Source of the DNA: Accumulibacter sp.
GTDB lineage: Bacteria > Pseudomonadota > Gammaproteobacteria > Burkholderiales > Rhodocyclaceae
Direction: 5' to 3'
Length of the DNA: 64,000 nt
NCBI RefSeq assembly: GCF_029255285.1
Contig: NZ_JAPUVI010000085.1
Coordinates: forward strand, 1-64,000
In this document: positions 27,427 through 36,162 of the stretch, piece by piece
How the letters are laid out: every line of letters begins with the position of its first letter
Position numbering within the stretch: position 1 is the stretch's first letter
Position numbers and translations under genes: made by a program
Notes under the pieces: model-generated
Seen by the model: only the letters and a program-made list of their open reading frames with translations
What the model was told of the DNA's origin: nothing
Databases searched by the model: none

Positions 27427-27921
27427 ATGAATAACAGAGCCCATCCGCAAGACGGCGTGGTCCTGGTGACCAGCCTGATCATGCTCGTCGTCATGACGCT
27501 GCTCGTTATTTCGCTGGTACGCACGAGCGTCATCGAGCTGAAGATCGGGGGCGCCAATCAGGTGGCCGCGCAGAATCTGGCTAACGCCGAAGCGTCGATC
27601 TGGGCCTTCATGAACGCGAACCAGGGAAAGTTTGCCCACAACGCGACCTTCCACCCGGTTGGCGGTCAGGTCGATTTCTCCGGCGACTACAGCCCGAGCG
27701 TAGCCAAGTACGCCTATCTGAAATCGGATCGGCTGATCATGACGGTCACCGAGGTGGGCTGTGGTCCGGATGCTGCCCGGGGAAGCGGCCACGACCCGAC
27801 GACGGCCCCGCACGCGGTCCTTTTCGATGTCCGGGCGGAGGCCCGGGACGTGGTTTTTGGCGGACGAAGCGTCGTCCATCAAGGCGTGCGATCCATTTTG
27901 CCACCCGGTTCCTGCCCTTAG
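27427..27921 (+). CDS. pilX: Type IV pilus assembly protein PilX
   Basis: 164 residues. The N-terminal PilX segment is NRAHPQDGVVLVTSLIMLVV, followed by a transmembrane helix and IELKIGGANQVAAQNLANAEAS, the PilX_N signature. Glu5 of ordinary pilins is not present after the leader, as is usual for this group. The C-terminal domain is short with GSC near the end. The gene starts 2 bp after pilW and is followed 33 bp later by pilY1. Its product is expected to sit with PilV, PilW and PilY1 at the pilus base or tip. Confidence 0.85.
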   Translation: MNNRAHPQDGVVLVTSLIMLVVMTLLVISLVRTSVIELKIGGANQVAAQNLANAEASIWAFMNANQGKFAHNATFHPVGGQVDFSGDYSPSVAKYAYLKSDRLIMTVTEVGCGPDAARGSGHDPTTAPHAVLFDVRAEARDVVFGGRSVVHQGVRSILPPGSCP

Positions 27922-27954
27922 AGTGCACCCATTGACTGTGAGCGAGGTCTGACC

Positions 27955-30900
27955 ATGCGGAATACCGACCCTTCACCAGCTACCACCCTGCGGCCATGGC
28001 AACGGCGTCTCGCGTGGACGCTGGTCGCCGCGTTGACCAATCCGGCGAGCGTTCTGCCGTTCTCCTTTTATTCGTCAGTGGCTTCGGCGCGAGATACCGA
28101 CATCTACCTGTCGACGACCTACGCCGGTAGTACGGCCGAGCCGGCGATCATGCTGATCCTCGACACCTCGGACTCGATGAACGTAACCGAGGGATGGCGC
28201 GAGTATCCCGGCGCCTACGACTCGCATGTCGAGTATCTGTGGAACGACATCAATGTCATCAGCAACAGCGAGGTGACGGCGGCGGACGCCAACCGGATCA
28301 GCACGGCGGCCGCGCCGGTGTTGACCACGTACGGATCGTGGGCCGGCGAGACGCTGGCGCAGCGCCAGGCGTTGTGGACCGCAGCGAAGAATTACGCCAA
28401 CGCGACCGAGGCCGGTGATCCCGGCGCGCGCAACACCTATCGCAACTATAACAACGCCAACTGGATTTTCTGGTTGCCGGCCGGTACCGATGAGTCGGAC
28501 AAGCGACTGTGGTCGAACGCTTTCAATCGTTGGGCCGGCGGGGTCCAGCAGAGCAATTTTCCGGCCCAGGTGCGTGGCGGCATCGATTACGGGAGCGCCA
28601 GCGATTGGCGCTCGTACAACAAGTGCACCGATTCGCTGGAGAAGCTCCTTCCCTCGACGGTTTTTGCGCCGACGCCCTATCCGCGCAATACCGGCAAGTA
28701 TTTGAACCAGCAGTGGCAGCGCTGGGAACGTTTCCTCGATCTGACCGACGGGCGGGCGTTCAACGGTGACACGACCTACCCGACGACCCTTGGCGCAACG
28801 CAGATCCCGAGCGCCACCGGTACGCTGACGATATCGGCCGGCAGCACGGTCGGCTCAGTGGGCAGCAACATCCGGGCGCGCAGCGAGTTCCTGGGTACGG
28901 CGGGTGGTGTGGCGCCCTACCCGGTGCGTGACAGCTATCCGCGCTCCTCTTCCGCCACGCCGGCCCTCGGCACCTATTTCGGCAACAATACCGATATCGG
29001 TGACCAGGGGCAGCCGATTCGTACGCAAGCCACCGCCTCGCGCTCCGGATGGACCGATCTGAAGGCCGACCTGGGCGGTTTCAATTTCCAGCCGTTCGTC
29101 AATGGCCTGGCGGCCGCTCAACTGGTCAACGTGCTCAACCTCTACGACATCGCTTCCGATACGACGACGGCGAAGCACAAGGCCTGGAAAGGCAATCGCG
29201 ACGCCAGTCCGGCTCCGGCTTTCGGCAAGGTGACGGGAACACCGGCTTACTACGATTTCCCGGGATCGCTGCTCAAACTGCCTGCCGGGACGTCGACCTC
29301 CACGACGCTGTGCACCCGTACCTGCGAAATCGATGCCGATCCCGTAGCCGCCGGCAAGCAGACGGTTTTTTCGGCACACGATTCGGGTACGCCGCCCAGG
29401 GATGGCGCCAACGCCACCAAGTATTGGGTCAAGAGCGGCGCCACCTGCGTCAGCACGAGTGTCTCCGGTAGCGACTGCAGCACCGAGCCGGCCGCCTGTG
29501 CGGCTATTCCCGGCCTCAACAATACGTATACGACGAGCAACGCCACCGCTTGCCAATGGTCGGGTCGCAGTTCGATCAACGTCGAGGGCGTGGGTACCTA
29601 TTATTATGGCGGCACCTGCAGTGGCTCCTGTCGTGGCCAGGGTAACGTCCTTGGCGCGGCGACTTGCACGTCCGGAGCGACGAGCAGCGACTACTGCACC
29701 GAAAGCCTTCCCGACTTGACCATCGGTTCGACCGTTTACCCGAACGCGGCGCTCTCCAGTGGCAATGGCTCGACCAACGGGTGCACCGACAAGGCTGATA
29801 CGACAAGCACCTGCGAGGCGCGCGAGGGTTCCCCTGCCTGTCGTTACGTCGGTTCGACCAACACCTGCGTCAACCAGGTGAGGAGCTTGACGAGCCCGGA
29901 CCCCGGAACAGCCGATTACACGGTCTACCCGATGGCGGCCAGAACCGATTACCTGGAACACGATTGCAAGGCGGATAACGGAACCGCCGGCAACCCCGGC
30001 AGCGGATATCTGACCGCCGCCACCAATCGCAACTTCGGTCAGATCTGGAACGCCACCAGCTCGTCCGGTGGGACGACGGCGTCCTATACACCGAGCGACC
30101 CGTCGGCGAGCTATCCGGCGGTCGATATGTATTCGGTCAACTATCTCAACTGGAAGTTCGGCCCGAAAGGTCCGACTGGCGCTCCGATCGGCCGCAAGAC
30201 GCGTTTGCAGATCGCCAAGGATGCCTTGACCGATCTGGTCACGACGACCAACGGCGTCCGCTTCGGCCTCACCGTTTACAACCGGATGCCGAACGATGTC
30301 GGAGTCAAGCTCACCGAGGGCAGCCAGGGCGGCAACGTCGCCTACGCGATCCGTCGCATGGGCGTCGACGCGGCGGACACCGACTACGGCAATCGCGCCA
30401 CGCTGGCGGCCGCCATCAACGCCGTGGTGGCGACGGGAACGACGCCACTGACCGAAGTCATGTACGAAACTTACCTCTATTTCCGCGGCGAAACTCCGGC
30501 GTTCGGGACCAATACGACGGCCGCCGTCGGCGGCGGCCAGGTTTCCGCCGGCAGGGATCTGACAGCGATCGGTACCGATGGAAAATACAAGTCGCCGATG
30601 ATGAGCAACCCGAATACCACGGAACCCGCGGCTTGCCAGAAGAACTATGTCGTCCTGGTTTCGGATGGCGGTCCCGAGAACGACAATCAGGCCGACACCC
30701 GGGTGCGGGCGCTGACGCAGGGCCCGCCTTTCCTCGCAGCCACGGTCAGTACGCTGCAGGCGACTACGACGCAGCAGTTCGAGGATGACTCTGGCATACC
30801 GTACGGCCCGACCGATATCGTTTACAACACGAACTACATCTGGCTGGACGAACTGACCTACTTCATGGCCAATGCCGACATGTCGCCCGGCGGAGGCTCC

Positions 30901-33471
30901 GCCGCTGACACACTGACTGGCCTGCAGTCGGTCAACACGTATACGATCGGTTTTGCCGGCGGCAATTCGCCTGTACTCGTCAACGCCGCGACGCGCGGCA
31001 AGGGCGCGAATTATCTGGCCGAGGATAGCGCCGCATTGGCGGCGGCGCTGACCGCCGCCATCGTCGCCATCCGCGACTGGAATCCGACTATCGCTGCACC
31101 GGCGGTGCCGATTTCGCCGACCACAGCCTCGGAAAACTCGGACGATGTCTTCCTGTCCTTCTTTGGTCCTTCCTTGCAGAAATGCTGGGACGGCACGGTC
31201 AAGAAGTTCAAGCTGAGCAACGATCCGGTGAAGTGCGGGACGGACCTCGACGGCAAAACTATTCCGTTGTGCATGATCGGGCAGACGGCCGTTTCGGGTA
31301 GCGTGATGAACGTCGTGGAAGAGTCCATCGACGCGAGCGGGAGGACGGCGAAGATACGTGATAACGCGGTGAGTTTCTGGAGCGACCCGACGAGTCCGGA
31401 TGCTGGGAAAGCGAACAAGGGTGGCACCGGTCATGTGCTGAAGACGGCGGCCGGCTCAACACCCGCAACGCGAAACGTCTACACCCATCTTTCGAGCAGC
31501 GTCTCCACCGATCTGACAGCCGCCAGCAACGCGGTAGCGGAAACCAACACCGCGATTACCAAGACAGTGCTCGGCGACGGCGCGATGACCGACGAAGCCA
31601 GGGCAGGGCTGTTGAATTTCGCGCGTGGAGGAGATCCGGCAAGCGCCGCATGTAACGACGCCGACCCGTCCACCACCTGTACGGCATGGCGCCTCTGGCC
31701 GCACGGCGACGTGCTGCATTCCACGCCGGCTACCCTGGCTTACGAGAAAGACGCCGACGGTGCGCCGAGCACGGTCGATCCGGTGGTCTACCTGTTCTAC
31801 CTGTCCAACGATGGCGTGCTGCACGCCGTGGATACGGAGACGGGCGTCGAACAATGGGCTTTCATGCCGGAAGAAAACCTCCCGCGATTGCAGGAGATGA
31901 AAGTGAACGCCGTAGGCGAGCATCTGATCGCGGCCGACGGCAGCCCAAGGATTTACGCTGTCGATGTCGATGGCGATGGGCGCATCACGTCTGGCGACAA
32001 GGCCTATCTGCTTTTCGGCATGCGTCGCGGTGGCCGTTCGATCTATGCGCTGGATATTTCGGAACGTGCGATACCGAAGTTCATGTGGAAGGTCGACAAC
32101 ACCACGACAGGTTTCGAGGAACTCGGCGAGACCTGGTCGAACCCCACTTTTGCCAGAATGCGCGCCAGCGCCGACCCGGTAGCCGTCTTCGGTGCCGGCT
32201 ATGACGCGGTGGCCAATGACCAGTTGACGGTGACGCTGACGCGCACCGGAACGACGGCAACGGTCACCACTCCGGTCGATCACGGGTATCTGAATGACCA
32301 GTCCGTACAGGTGTCTGGGGCCAGGGAAGCGGCATACAACGGGGCCAAGACGATCGTCGTGACCGGAGCCCGGAGCTTTACGTTCCCGGTGTCCGGTTCT
32401 CCGGCCACACCGGCGAGCGGGACGGTGCGGGTCGAGAGCAATGTGGCCGCTACCATGGGACGTGGGGTTTACTTCGTCAATGCACGCACCGGCGTGCTGA
32501 TCAGAAGCTTCACGCCGGCGGCCAGTGCGGGCGACAACACGCAGGTTCCGGGAATGGATTTCAGCATTCCGTCGGATACCAGGCCGGCGAACATGGACCT
32601 CGATGCCGTGGGTTACGTCGATCGCCTGTACCTCGGTGACCTGGGGGGGAACGTCTGGCGCTTCGACATCGACAGCGCCTCGCCGTCCGCCTGGACCGCG
32701 GTCAAGTTTGCCGACCTGACCAACGGCGCAATACCCAGGCGAAGGATTTTCTTCTCGCCCGCCATGGTCAAGCAGGATTTCCTGGGCCAGGTCTTCGATG
32801 CGGTCTACGTGGGTACCGGTGACAGGGAGAATCCCTTGCGTACCGACAACGTCGACTATATGTTCATGATCAAGGATACGAACATTGGTCTGACGATGCC
32901 GGCAACCTGGACGCCGATCGCTTTCAGCATCGGGCCGGGCAACTTCTACGATTTGACCAGCAATCTGATTCAGGTCGGCACGGCCGCCGAGCAGGCGGCC
33001 GCGCAGGAAGCACTCAAAGCTGCCAAGGGCTGGGTGATGCGACTGGAGATCGGTGGCGTCGTGGGCGAAAAGGTCGTCAATACGCCTTCGGTGTTTCGGA
33101 ACGTACTGCGTTTCGGCACGTATAGCCCGTTGGCCACGTCATCTGCCTGTGTGCCGCCAGGCAAGGGAACGACCTACACCATGAGCGCGCTGGATGGCCG
33201 TATCGTCTCCGATACCAACCACGACGGCGTGGTGACGACGAGCGACTCCCGGAATAGTGCCGACTCGATAAAGGGCTATCCGTCCGATAACGTTGTCATC
33301 TTCAAGAAGAATTTCATTGACCCCGGTGACCCCGATGAACCCGGTGGCGGCGGTGGACCATGCGGTACGACGGTCTACGCTCAAGCATGTGCCGACGGTG
33401 TATGCAAGCCGGTACCGATCGGCACGGCTTGTTCGGGCCAGCGTGTTTTCTGGTTCCAGGAACCGGAGTGA
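27955..33471 (+). CDS. pilY1: Type IV pilus tip adhesin/assembly factor PilY1
   Basis: 1838 residues, far longer than Pseudomonas PilY1 (about 1160). After a signal-like segment (RRLAWTLVAAL...VASARD), a von Willebrand A domain begins with the MIDAS motif LDTSDSMN (about 69-76), but its remainder (RLQIAKDALTDL; TTPLTEVMYETYLYF; VVLVSDGGPENDN) appears only from about 748. The roughly 670 residues between are rich in Ser/Thr/Gly and contain a Cys-dense block (about 440-720). The C-terminal PilY1 beta-propeller starts near 1246 and has a Ca-binding loop DVDGDGRITSGD (about 1337), a second DTNHDGVVTTSD near 1754, and an Ig-like inserted module at about 1421-1500. It is the last gene of the minor-pilin cluster. 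Confidence 0.92.
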   Translation: MRNTDPSPATTLRPWQRRLAWTLVAALTNPASVLPFSFYSSVASARDTDIYLSTTYAGSTAEPAIMLILDTSDSMNVTEGWREYPGAYDSHVEYLWNDINVISNSEVTAADANRISTAAAPVLTTYGSWAGETLAQRQALWTAAKNYANATEAGDPGARNTYRNYNNANWIFWLPAGTDESDKRLWSNAFNRWAGGVQQSNFPAQVRGGIDYGSASDWRSYNKCTDSLEKLLPSTVFAPTPYPRNTGKYLNQQWQRWERFLDLTDGRAFNGDTTYPTTLGATQIPSATGTLTISAGSTVGSVGSNIRARSEFLGTAGGVAPYPVRDSYPRSSSATPALGTYFGNNTDIGDQGQPIRTQATASRSGWTDLKADLGGFNFQPFVNGLAAAQLVNVLNLYDIASDTTTAKHKAWKGNRDASPAPAFGKVTGTPAYYDFPGSLLKLPAGTSTSTTLCTRTCEIDADPVAAGKQTVFSAHDSGTPPRDGANATKYWVKSGATCVSTSVSGSDCSTEPAACAAIPGLNNTYTTSNATACQWSGRSSINVEGVGTYYYGGTCSGSCRGQGNVLGAATCTSGATSSDYCTESLPDLTIGSTVYPNAALSSGNGSTNGCTDKADTTSTCEAREGSPACRYVGSTNTCVNQVRSLTSPDPGTADYTVYPMAARTDYLEHDCKADNGTAGNPGSGYLTAATNRNFGQIWNATSSSGGTTASYTPSDPSASYPAVDMYSVNYLNWKFGPKGPTGAPIGRKTRLQIAKDALTDLVTTTNGVRFGLTVYNRMPNDVGVKLTEGSQGGNVAYAIRRMGVDAADTDYGNRATLAAAINAVVATGTTPLTEVMYETYLYFRGETPAFGTNTTAAVGGGQVSAGRDLTAIGTDGKYKSPMMSNPNTTEPAACQKNYVVLVSDGGPENDNQADTRVRALTQGPPFLAATVSTLQATTTQQFEDDSGIPYGPTDIVYNTNYIWLDELTYFMANADMSPGGGSAADTLTGLQSVNTYTIGFAGGNSPVLVNAATRGKGANYLAEDSAALAAALTAAIVAIRDWNPTIAAPAVPISPTTASENSDDVFLSFFGPSLQKCWDGTVKKFKLSNDPVKCGTDLDGKTIPLCMIGQTAVSGSVMNVVEESIDASGRTAKIRDNAVSFWSDPTSPDAGKANKGGTGHVLKTAAGSTPATRNVYTHLSSSVSTDLTAASNAVAETNTAITKTVLGDGAMTDEARAGLLNFARGGDPASAACNDADPSTTCTAWRLWPHGDVLHSTPATLAYEKDADGAPSTVDPVVYLFYLSNDGVLHAVDTETGVEQWAFMPEENLPRLQEMKVNAVGEHLIAADGSPRIYAVDVDGDGRITSGDKAYLLFGMRRGGRSIYALDISERAIPKFMWKVDNTTTGFEELGETWSNPTFARMRASADPVAVFGAGYDAVANDQLTVTLTRTGTTATVTTPVDHGYLNDQSVQVSGAREAAYNGAKTIVVTGARSFTFPVSGSPATPASGTVRVESNVAATMGRGVYFVNARTGVLIRSFTPAASAGDNTQVPGMDFSIPSDTRPANMDLDAVGYVDRLYLGDLGGNVWRFDIDSASPSAWTAVKFADLTNGAIPRRRIFFSPAMVKQDFLGQVFDAVYVGTGDRENPLRTDNVDYMFMIKDTNIGLTMPATWTPIAFSIGPGNFYDLTSNLIQVGTAAEQAAAQEALKAAKGWVMRLEIGGVVGEKVVNTPSVFRNVLRFGTYSPLATSSACVPPGKGTTYTMSALDGRIVSDTNHDGVVTTSDSRNSADSIKGYPSDNVVIFKKNFIDPGDPDEPGGGGGPCGTTVYAQACADGVCKPVPIGTACSGQRVFWFQEPE

Positions 33472-33543
33472 CGAGAGATCGGTCGTGAGTACCCGTTTGA
33501 CAGGTCGCCGCTGCTGACACGCCAACTGGCGGCCTGTCTGCTT

Positions 33544-34137
33544 TTGTCGGCCATGCTGCATGCCGCCGTACTTTCCGGGCTGGGGCCCGCAAGGACCCCG
33601 GGCCTTCTGCTCGTCGGTCGCCTGGAGGTCAGGATCAAGGAATCCCCGCGGACAGTGCTCGCCGATCCCGAGCCGTCGGCCGAGACGGTTGCCGACCTGC
33701 CGACGCCAGCGGCGCCGAGCGTCGAAGCGGTCAGTGAAGCGCCTTCCGATTTGCCCGAGACGTCGTCACCGATCGAACTGCCGCTTCCCCCGGAGGTTTT
33801 CTTCAAGTCGTCGGAACTGGATCAGCAGCCGTATCCTTTGGTGGCCGTCAAGCCGGCCTATCCGCCACATGCCCGGGTACTCGAACTGGAGGGCTGGGTT
33901 CGGTTGTTGCTGCTGATCGACGAAACGGGACGGGTGATCCAACTCGAAGTGCTCGAAGCCAGTCCGGAAGGCATTTTCGATGAAGAGGCGCAGCTTGCCT
34001 TCCGCAGCGCGCCGTTTTCCCCAGGGCGCCGTGGAGGAGAGGCGGTCAAGAGCCGGATGATCGTCAAGGTCGAGTTCAAGAGTGAGGATAGGCAAACCGA
34101 GCGGGCGGAACAAGGCCGCCCGCGACAAGTTCCGTAG
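33544..34137 (+). CDS. TonB-like energy-transducer protein
   Basis: About 197 residues: an N-terminal hydrophobic segment (LAACLLLSAMLHAAVLSGLG), a Pro/Glu/Ser-rich linker (about 40-85) and a TonB_C-like domain (KPAYPPHARVLELEGWVRLLLLIDE...LEASPEGIFDEEA) that ends near residue 180. TonB domains pass energy from the inner membrane to outer-membrane receptors. No ATG lies at a sensible place: the hydrophobic segment begins before the TTG at 33544, and the frame continues upstream only to the pilY1 stop, with CTG codons at 33511 and 33514. A CTG or TTG start is possible. It follows pilY1 by about 70 bp. No ExbB/ExbD is nearby. Confidence 0.7.
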   Translation: MSAMLHAAVLSGLGPARTPGLLLVGRLEVRIKESPRTVLADPEPSAETVADLPTPAAPSVEAVSEAPSDLPETSSPIELPLPPEVFFKSSELDQQPYPLVAVKPAYPPHARVLELEGWVRLLLLIDETGRVIQLEVLEASPEGIFDEEAQLAFRSAPFSPGRRGGEAVKSRMIVKVEFKSEDRQTERAEQGRPRQVP

Positions 34138-34218
34138 GCGAGGCAAGCGGGCTGTGTGGCGAGGCACCTCGTGGGGTGGCGGTCGGCAGGAGGGGTTACC
34201 GGATTCGGCGCCCCGTAT

Positions 34219-35142
34219 TCAGGACTGCAATTCCCGCGGCAGCGCGAAAGTCACGTTTTCTTCCGCCCCGTCGAGCTGCGACACGCTCTCGTGATCGCCA
34301 CCAGAAAGCCGCCGGGCGACATCCTCGACCAGCACCTCGGGTGCCGAGGCGCCGGCCGTGACGCCGACGCGGCTGGCGCCCGCCAGCCACGCCGGGTCGA
34401 TCTGCCCAGCCTGGTCGATCAGGTAGGCGCGGGCGCCGATCAGTTCGGCAACCTCGCGCAGACGGTTGGAATTGGAACTCGACTGGCTGCCGACGACGAG
34501 GACGACATCGCTGATCTTCGCCAACTCCTTGACGGCATCCTGACGGTTCTGCGTCGCGTAGCAGATGTCGTCCTTCTTCGGGCCGACAATCTCCGGAAAG
34601 CGCTCCTTCAGGGCAGCGACGACCAGCGCCGCGTCGTCGACCGACAGCGTCGTCTGCGTGACGTAAGCCAATCGGGACGGAAACTCGACCTGCAACTGCC
34701 GGGCATCGGCCACGGTTTCGACGAGATACATGCCATCGGCGCTCTGACCCATGGTGCCCTCGACTTCCGGATGTCCCTTGTGGCCGACCATCACGATCTC
34801 GCGCCCTTCCTTGCGCATCCTGGCGACCTCGACGTGTACCTTGGTGACCAGCGGGCAGGTGGCATCGAAGACCTTGAGACCGCGTGCTGCGGCCTCTTCG
34901 AGAACGGCCTTGGCGACGCCGTGCGCGCTGAAGATTACCGTGCTGCCGGTCGGGACTTCGGCCAGCTCGTTCACGAAGATGGCTCCCTTGGCGCGCAGAT
35001 TGTCGCAGACGAAACGGTTATGGACGACCTCGTGACGCACGTAAATCGGTGCGCCGAGTCGCTCGATGGCGCGCTCGACGATGGCAATGGCGCGCTCGAC
35101 GCCGGCACAGAAGCCGCGCGGGTTGGCAAGAAGGATTTGCAT
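34219..35142 (-). CDS. ispH: 4-hydroxy-3-methylbut-2-enyl diphosphate reductase
   Basis: IspH (LytB) makes isopentenyl and dimethylallyl diphosphate in the last MEP-pathway step using a [4Fe-4S] cluster. 307 residues, normal size. The three cluster cysteines are seen in [24 protein letters not shown] and [10 protein letters not shown]; substrate-binding elements include [24 protein letters not shown] and [19 protein letters not shown] precedes the ATG at 35142. It is the last gene of the conserved operon ribF-ileS-lspA-fkpB-ispH; the fkpB stop is only 10 bp upstream. Confidence 0.96.
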   Translation of the reverse strand: MQILLANPRGFCAGVERAIAIVERAIERLGAPIYVRHEVVHNRFVCDNLRAKGAIFVNELAEVPTGSTVIFSAHGVAKAVLEEAAARGLKVFDATCPLVTKVHVEVARMRKEGREIVMVGHKGHPEVEGTMGQSADGMYLVETVADARQLQVEFPSRLAYVTQTTLSVDDAALVVAALKERFPEIVGPKKDDICYATQNRQDAVKELAKISDVVLVVGSQSSSNSNRLREVAELIGARAYLIDQAGQIDPAWLAGASRVGVTAGASAPEVLVEDVARRLSGGDHESVSQLDGAEENVTFALPRELQS

Positions 35143-35152
35143 GCCGTGCTCC

Positions 35153-35644
35153 TTACAGGATAGCGATGACTTCCACTTCGAAACGGATGGCCTTGCCGGC
35201 GAGCGGATGGTTGAAGTCGAAGAGCGCGCTGGTTTCGCTGACTTCGCGCAGGAAGCCCGCGAAACCACCGGTACCGCCGGGCGAGCTGAACTCGATCAGC
35301 GAGTTGGCCCGCAGTTCGATGTCCGGCGGCAGTGCGCTGCGCGCGATACGTTCGACGAGGCGCGGGTTGTGCGGGCCGAATGCCTGTTCGGCGGTGAGCT
35401 CGAAGACATGACGCCCACCTGCTGCCAGGCCGAGCAGGCAATGCTCCAGCGTTTCGGCAAGCTGACCGACGCCCATTTGCAGGGTCGCCGGCGACAGGTC
35501 GAAAGTGCTCACGTGCTCGTTGCCGTCGAGGTCCGACAGGCGGTAGTGCAAGGTCAGGAAGCTGTCCTCGCCCACCGTGTCGGTGGCTTTCGCCTCGGAC
35601 TCCTCGTGGGGTGAGGCCGGCGGAACGATCGGCTGGCCTCTCAC
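35153..35644 (-). CDS. fkpB: FKBP-type peptidyl-prolyl isomerase, FkpB/SlpA
   Basis: 163 residues. SlyD/FkpB-type FKBP domain with a short beta-hairpin: [22 protein letters not shown] at the start, [29 protein letters not shown] around the middle (the FKBP region that leads into the insert-in-flap domain) and [21 protein letters not shown] at the end. These enzymes isomerise Xaa-Pro bonds and act as chaperones; SlpA is a conserved neighbour of lspA and ispH. The start is GTG at 35644, overlapping the lspA stop by four bases. About 25 N-terminal residues precede the domain. Confidence 0.88.
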   Translation of the reverse strand: MRGQPIVPPASPHEESEAKATDTVGEDSFLTLHYRLSDLDGNEHVSTFDLSPATLQMGVGQLAETLEHCLLGLAAGGRHVFELTAEQAFGPHNPRLVERIARSALPPDIELRANSLIEFSSPGGTGGFAGFLREVSETSALFDFNHPLAGKAIRFEVEVIAIL

Positions 35645-36162
35645 GGCTGCTCGTCCCGGCCAGCCTGGCGTTCGTCATGCCGCGCGGGTTTGGCGGCGAA
35701 CTGGTCCCAGGCCATCAGGACGGCTCCGACGCTGATTGCCGAGTCGGCGAGGTTGAAGGCTGGCCAATAGAATCCCGCGGCATGCCACTGGATGAAGTCC
35801 ACCACGGCGCCGAAGCGCAAGCGGTCGACGACGTTGCCAAGCGCGCCGCCGAGGATCAGCGTCAGCGCCAGCGACAGGCGGAACTCGCTGCTGTGCCGTG
35901 GCAGGAGGGTGACGATCCAGGCCGAGACGCCGAGCGCCAGGGCAGTGAAAAACCAGCGCTGCCAGCCACCGGCGTCGGAGAGAAAGCTGAACGCGGCGCC
36001 GGGGTTGAAGGTCAGAACCCAGTTGAAGAAGGGGGCGACGTAGATGCTGTCACCGGGCTGCAGCCAGGCGAGCGCCAGCCACTTGCTGATCTGGTCGAGG
36101 ACGATGATGACGCCAGCCAGCCACAGCCAGCGGTCGATCTTACGCGCAGGCACGCGCTTCAC
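35641..36162 (-). CDS. lspA: Lipoprotein signal peptidase (signal peptidase II)
   Basis: An aspartyl protease of the inner membrane that removes signal peptides from diacylglyceryl-modified prolipoproteins. 173 residues with four hydrophobic segments. The two catalytic Asp motifs are [11 protein letters not shown] and FNLADSAI; other family motifs are [11 protein letters not shown] at the first helix and [13 protein letters not shown]. The start region overlaps the last 23 bp of ileS, an arrangement found widely in proteobacteria, and the stop overlaps fkpB's GTG. A hydrophilic tail ([16 protein letters not shown]) follows the last helix. Confidence 0.95.
   Translation of the reverse strand: MKRVPARKIDRWLWLAGVIIVLDQISKWLALAWLQPGDSIYVAPFFNWVLTFNPGAAFSFLSDAGGWQRWFFTALALGVSAWIVTLLPRHSSEFRLSLALTLILGGALGNVVDRLRFGAVVDFIQWHAAGFYWPAFNLADSAISVGAVLMAWDQFAAKPARHDERQAGRDEQP

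Noticed and set aside
28855-31434. An 859-codon open frame on the minus strand inside pilY1
   Set aside because: It is antisense to a protein with clear PilY1 domains; its translation is Arg/Gly-rich with no recognisable motif, as expected for GC-rich shadow frames.
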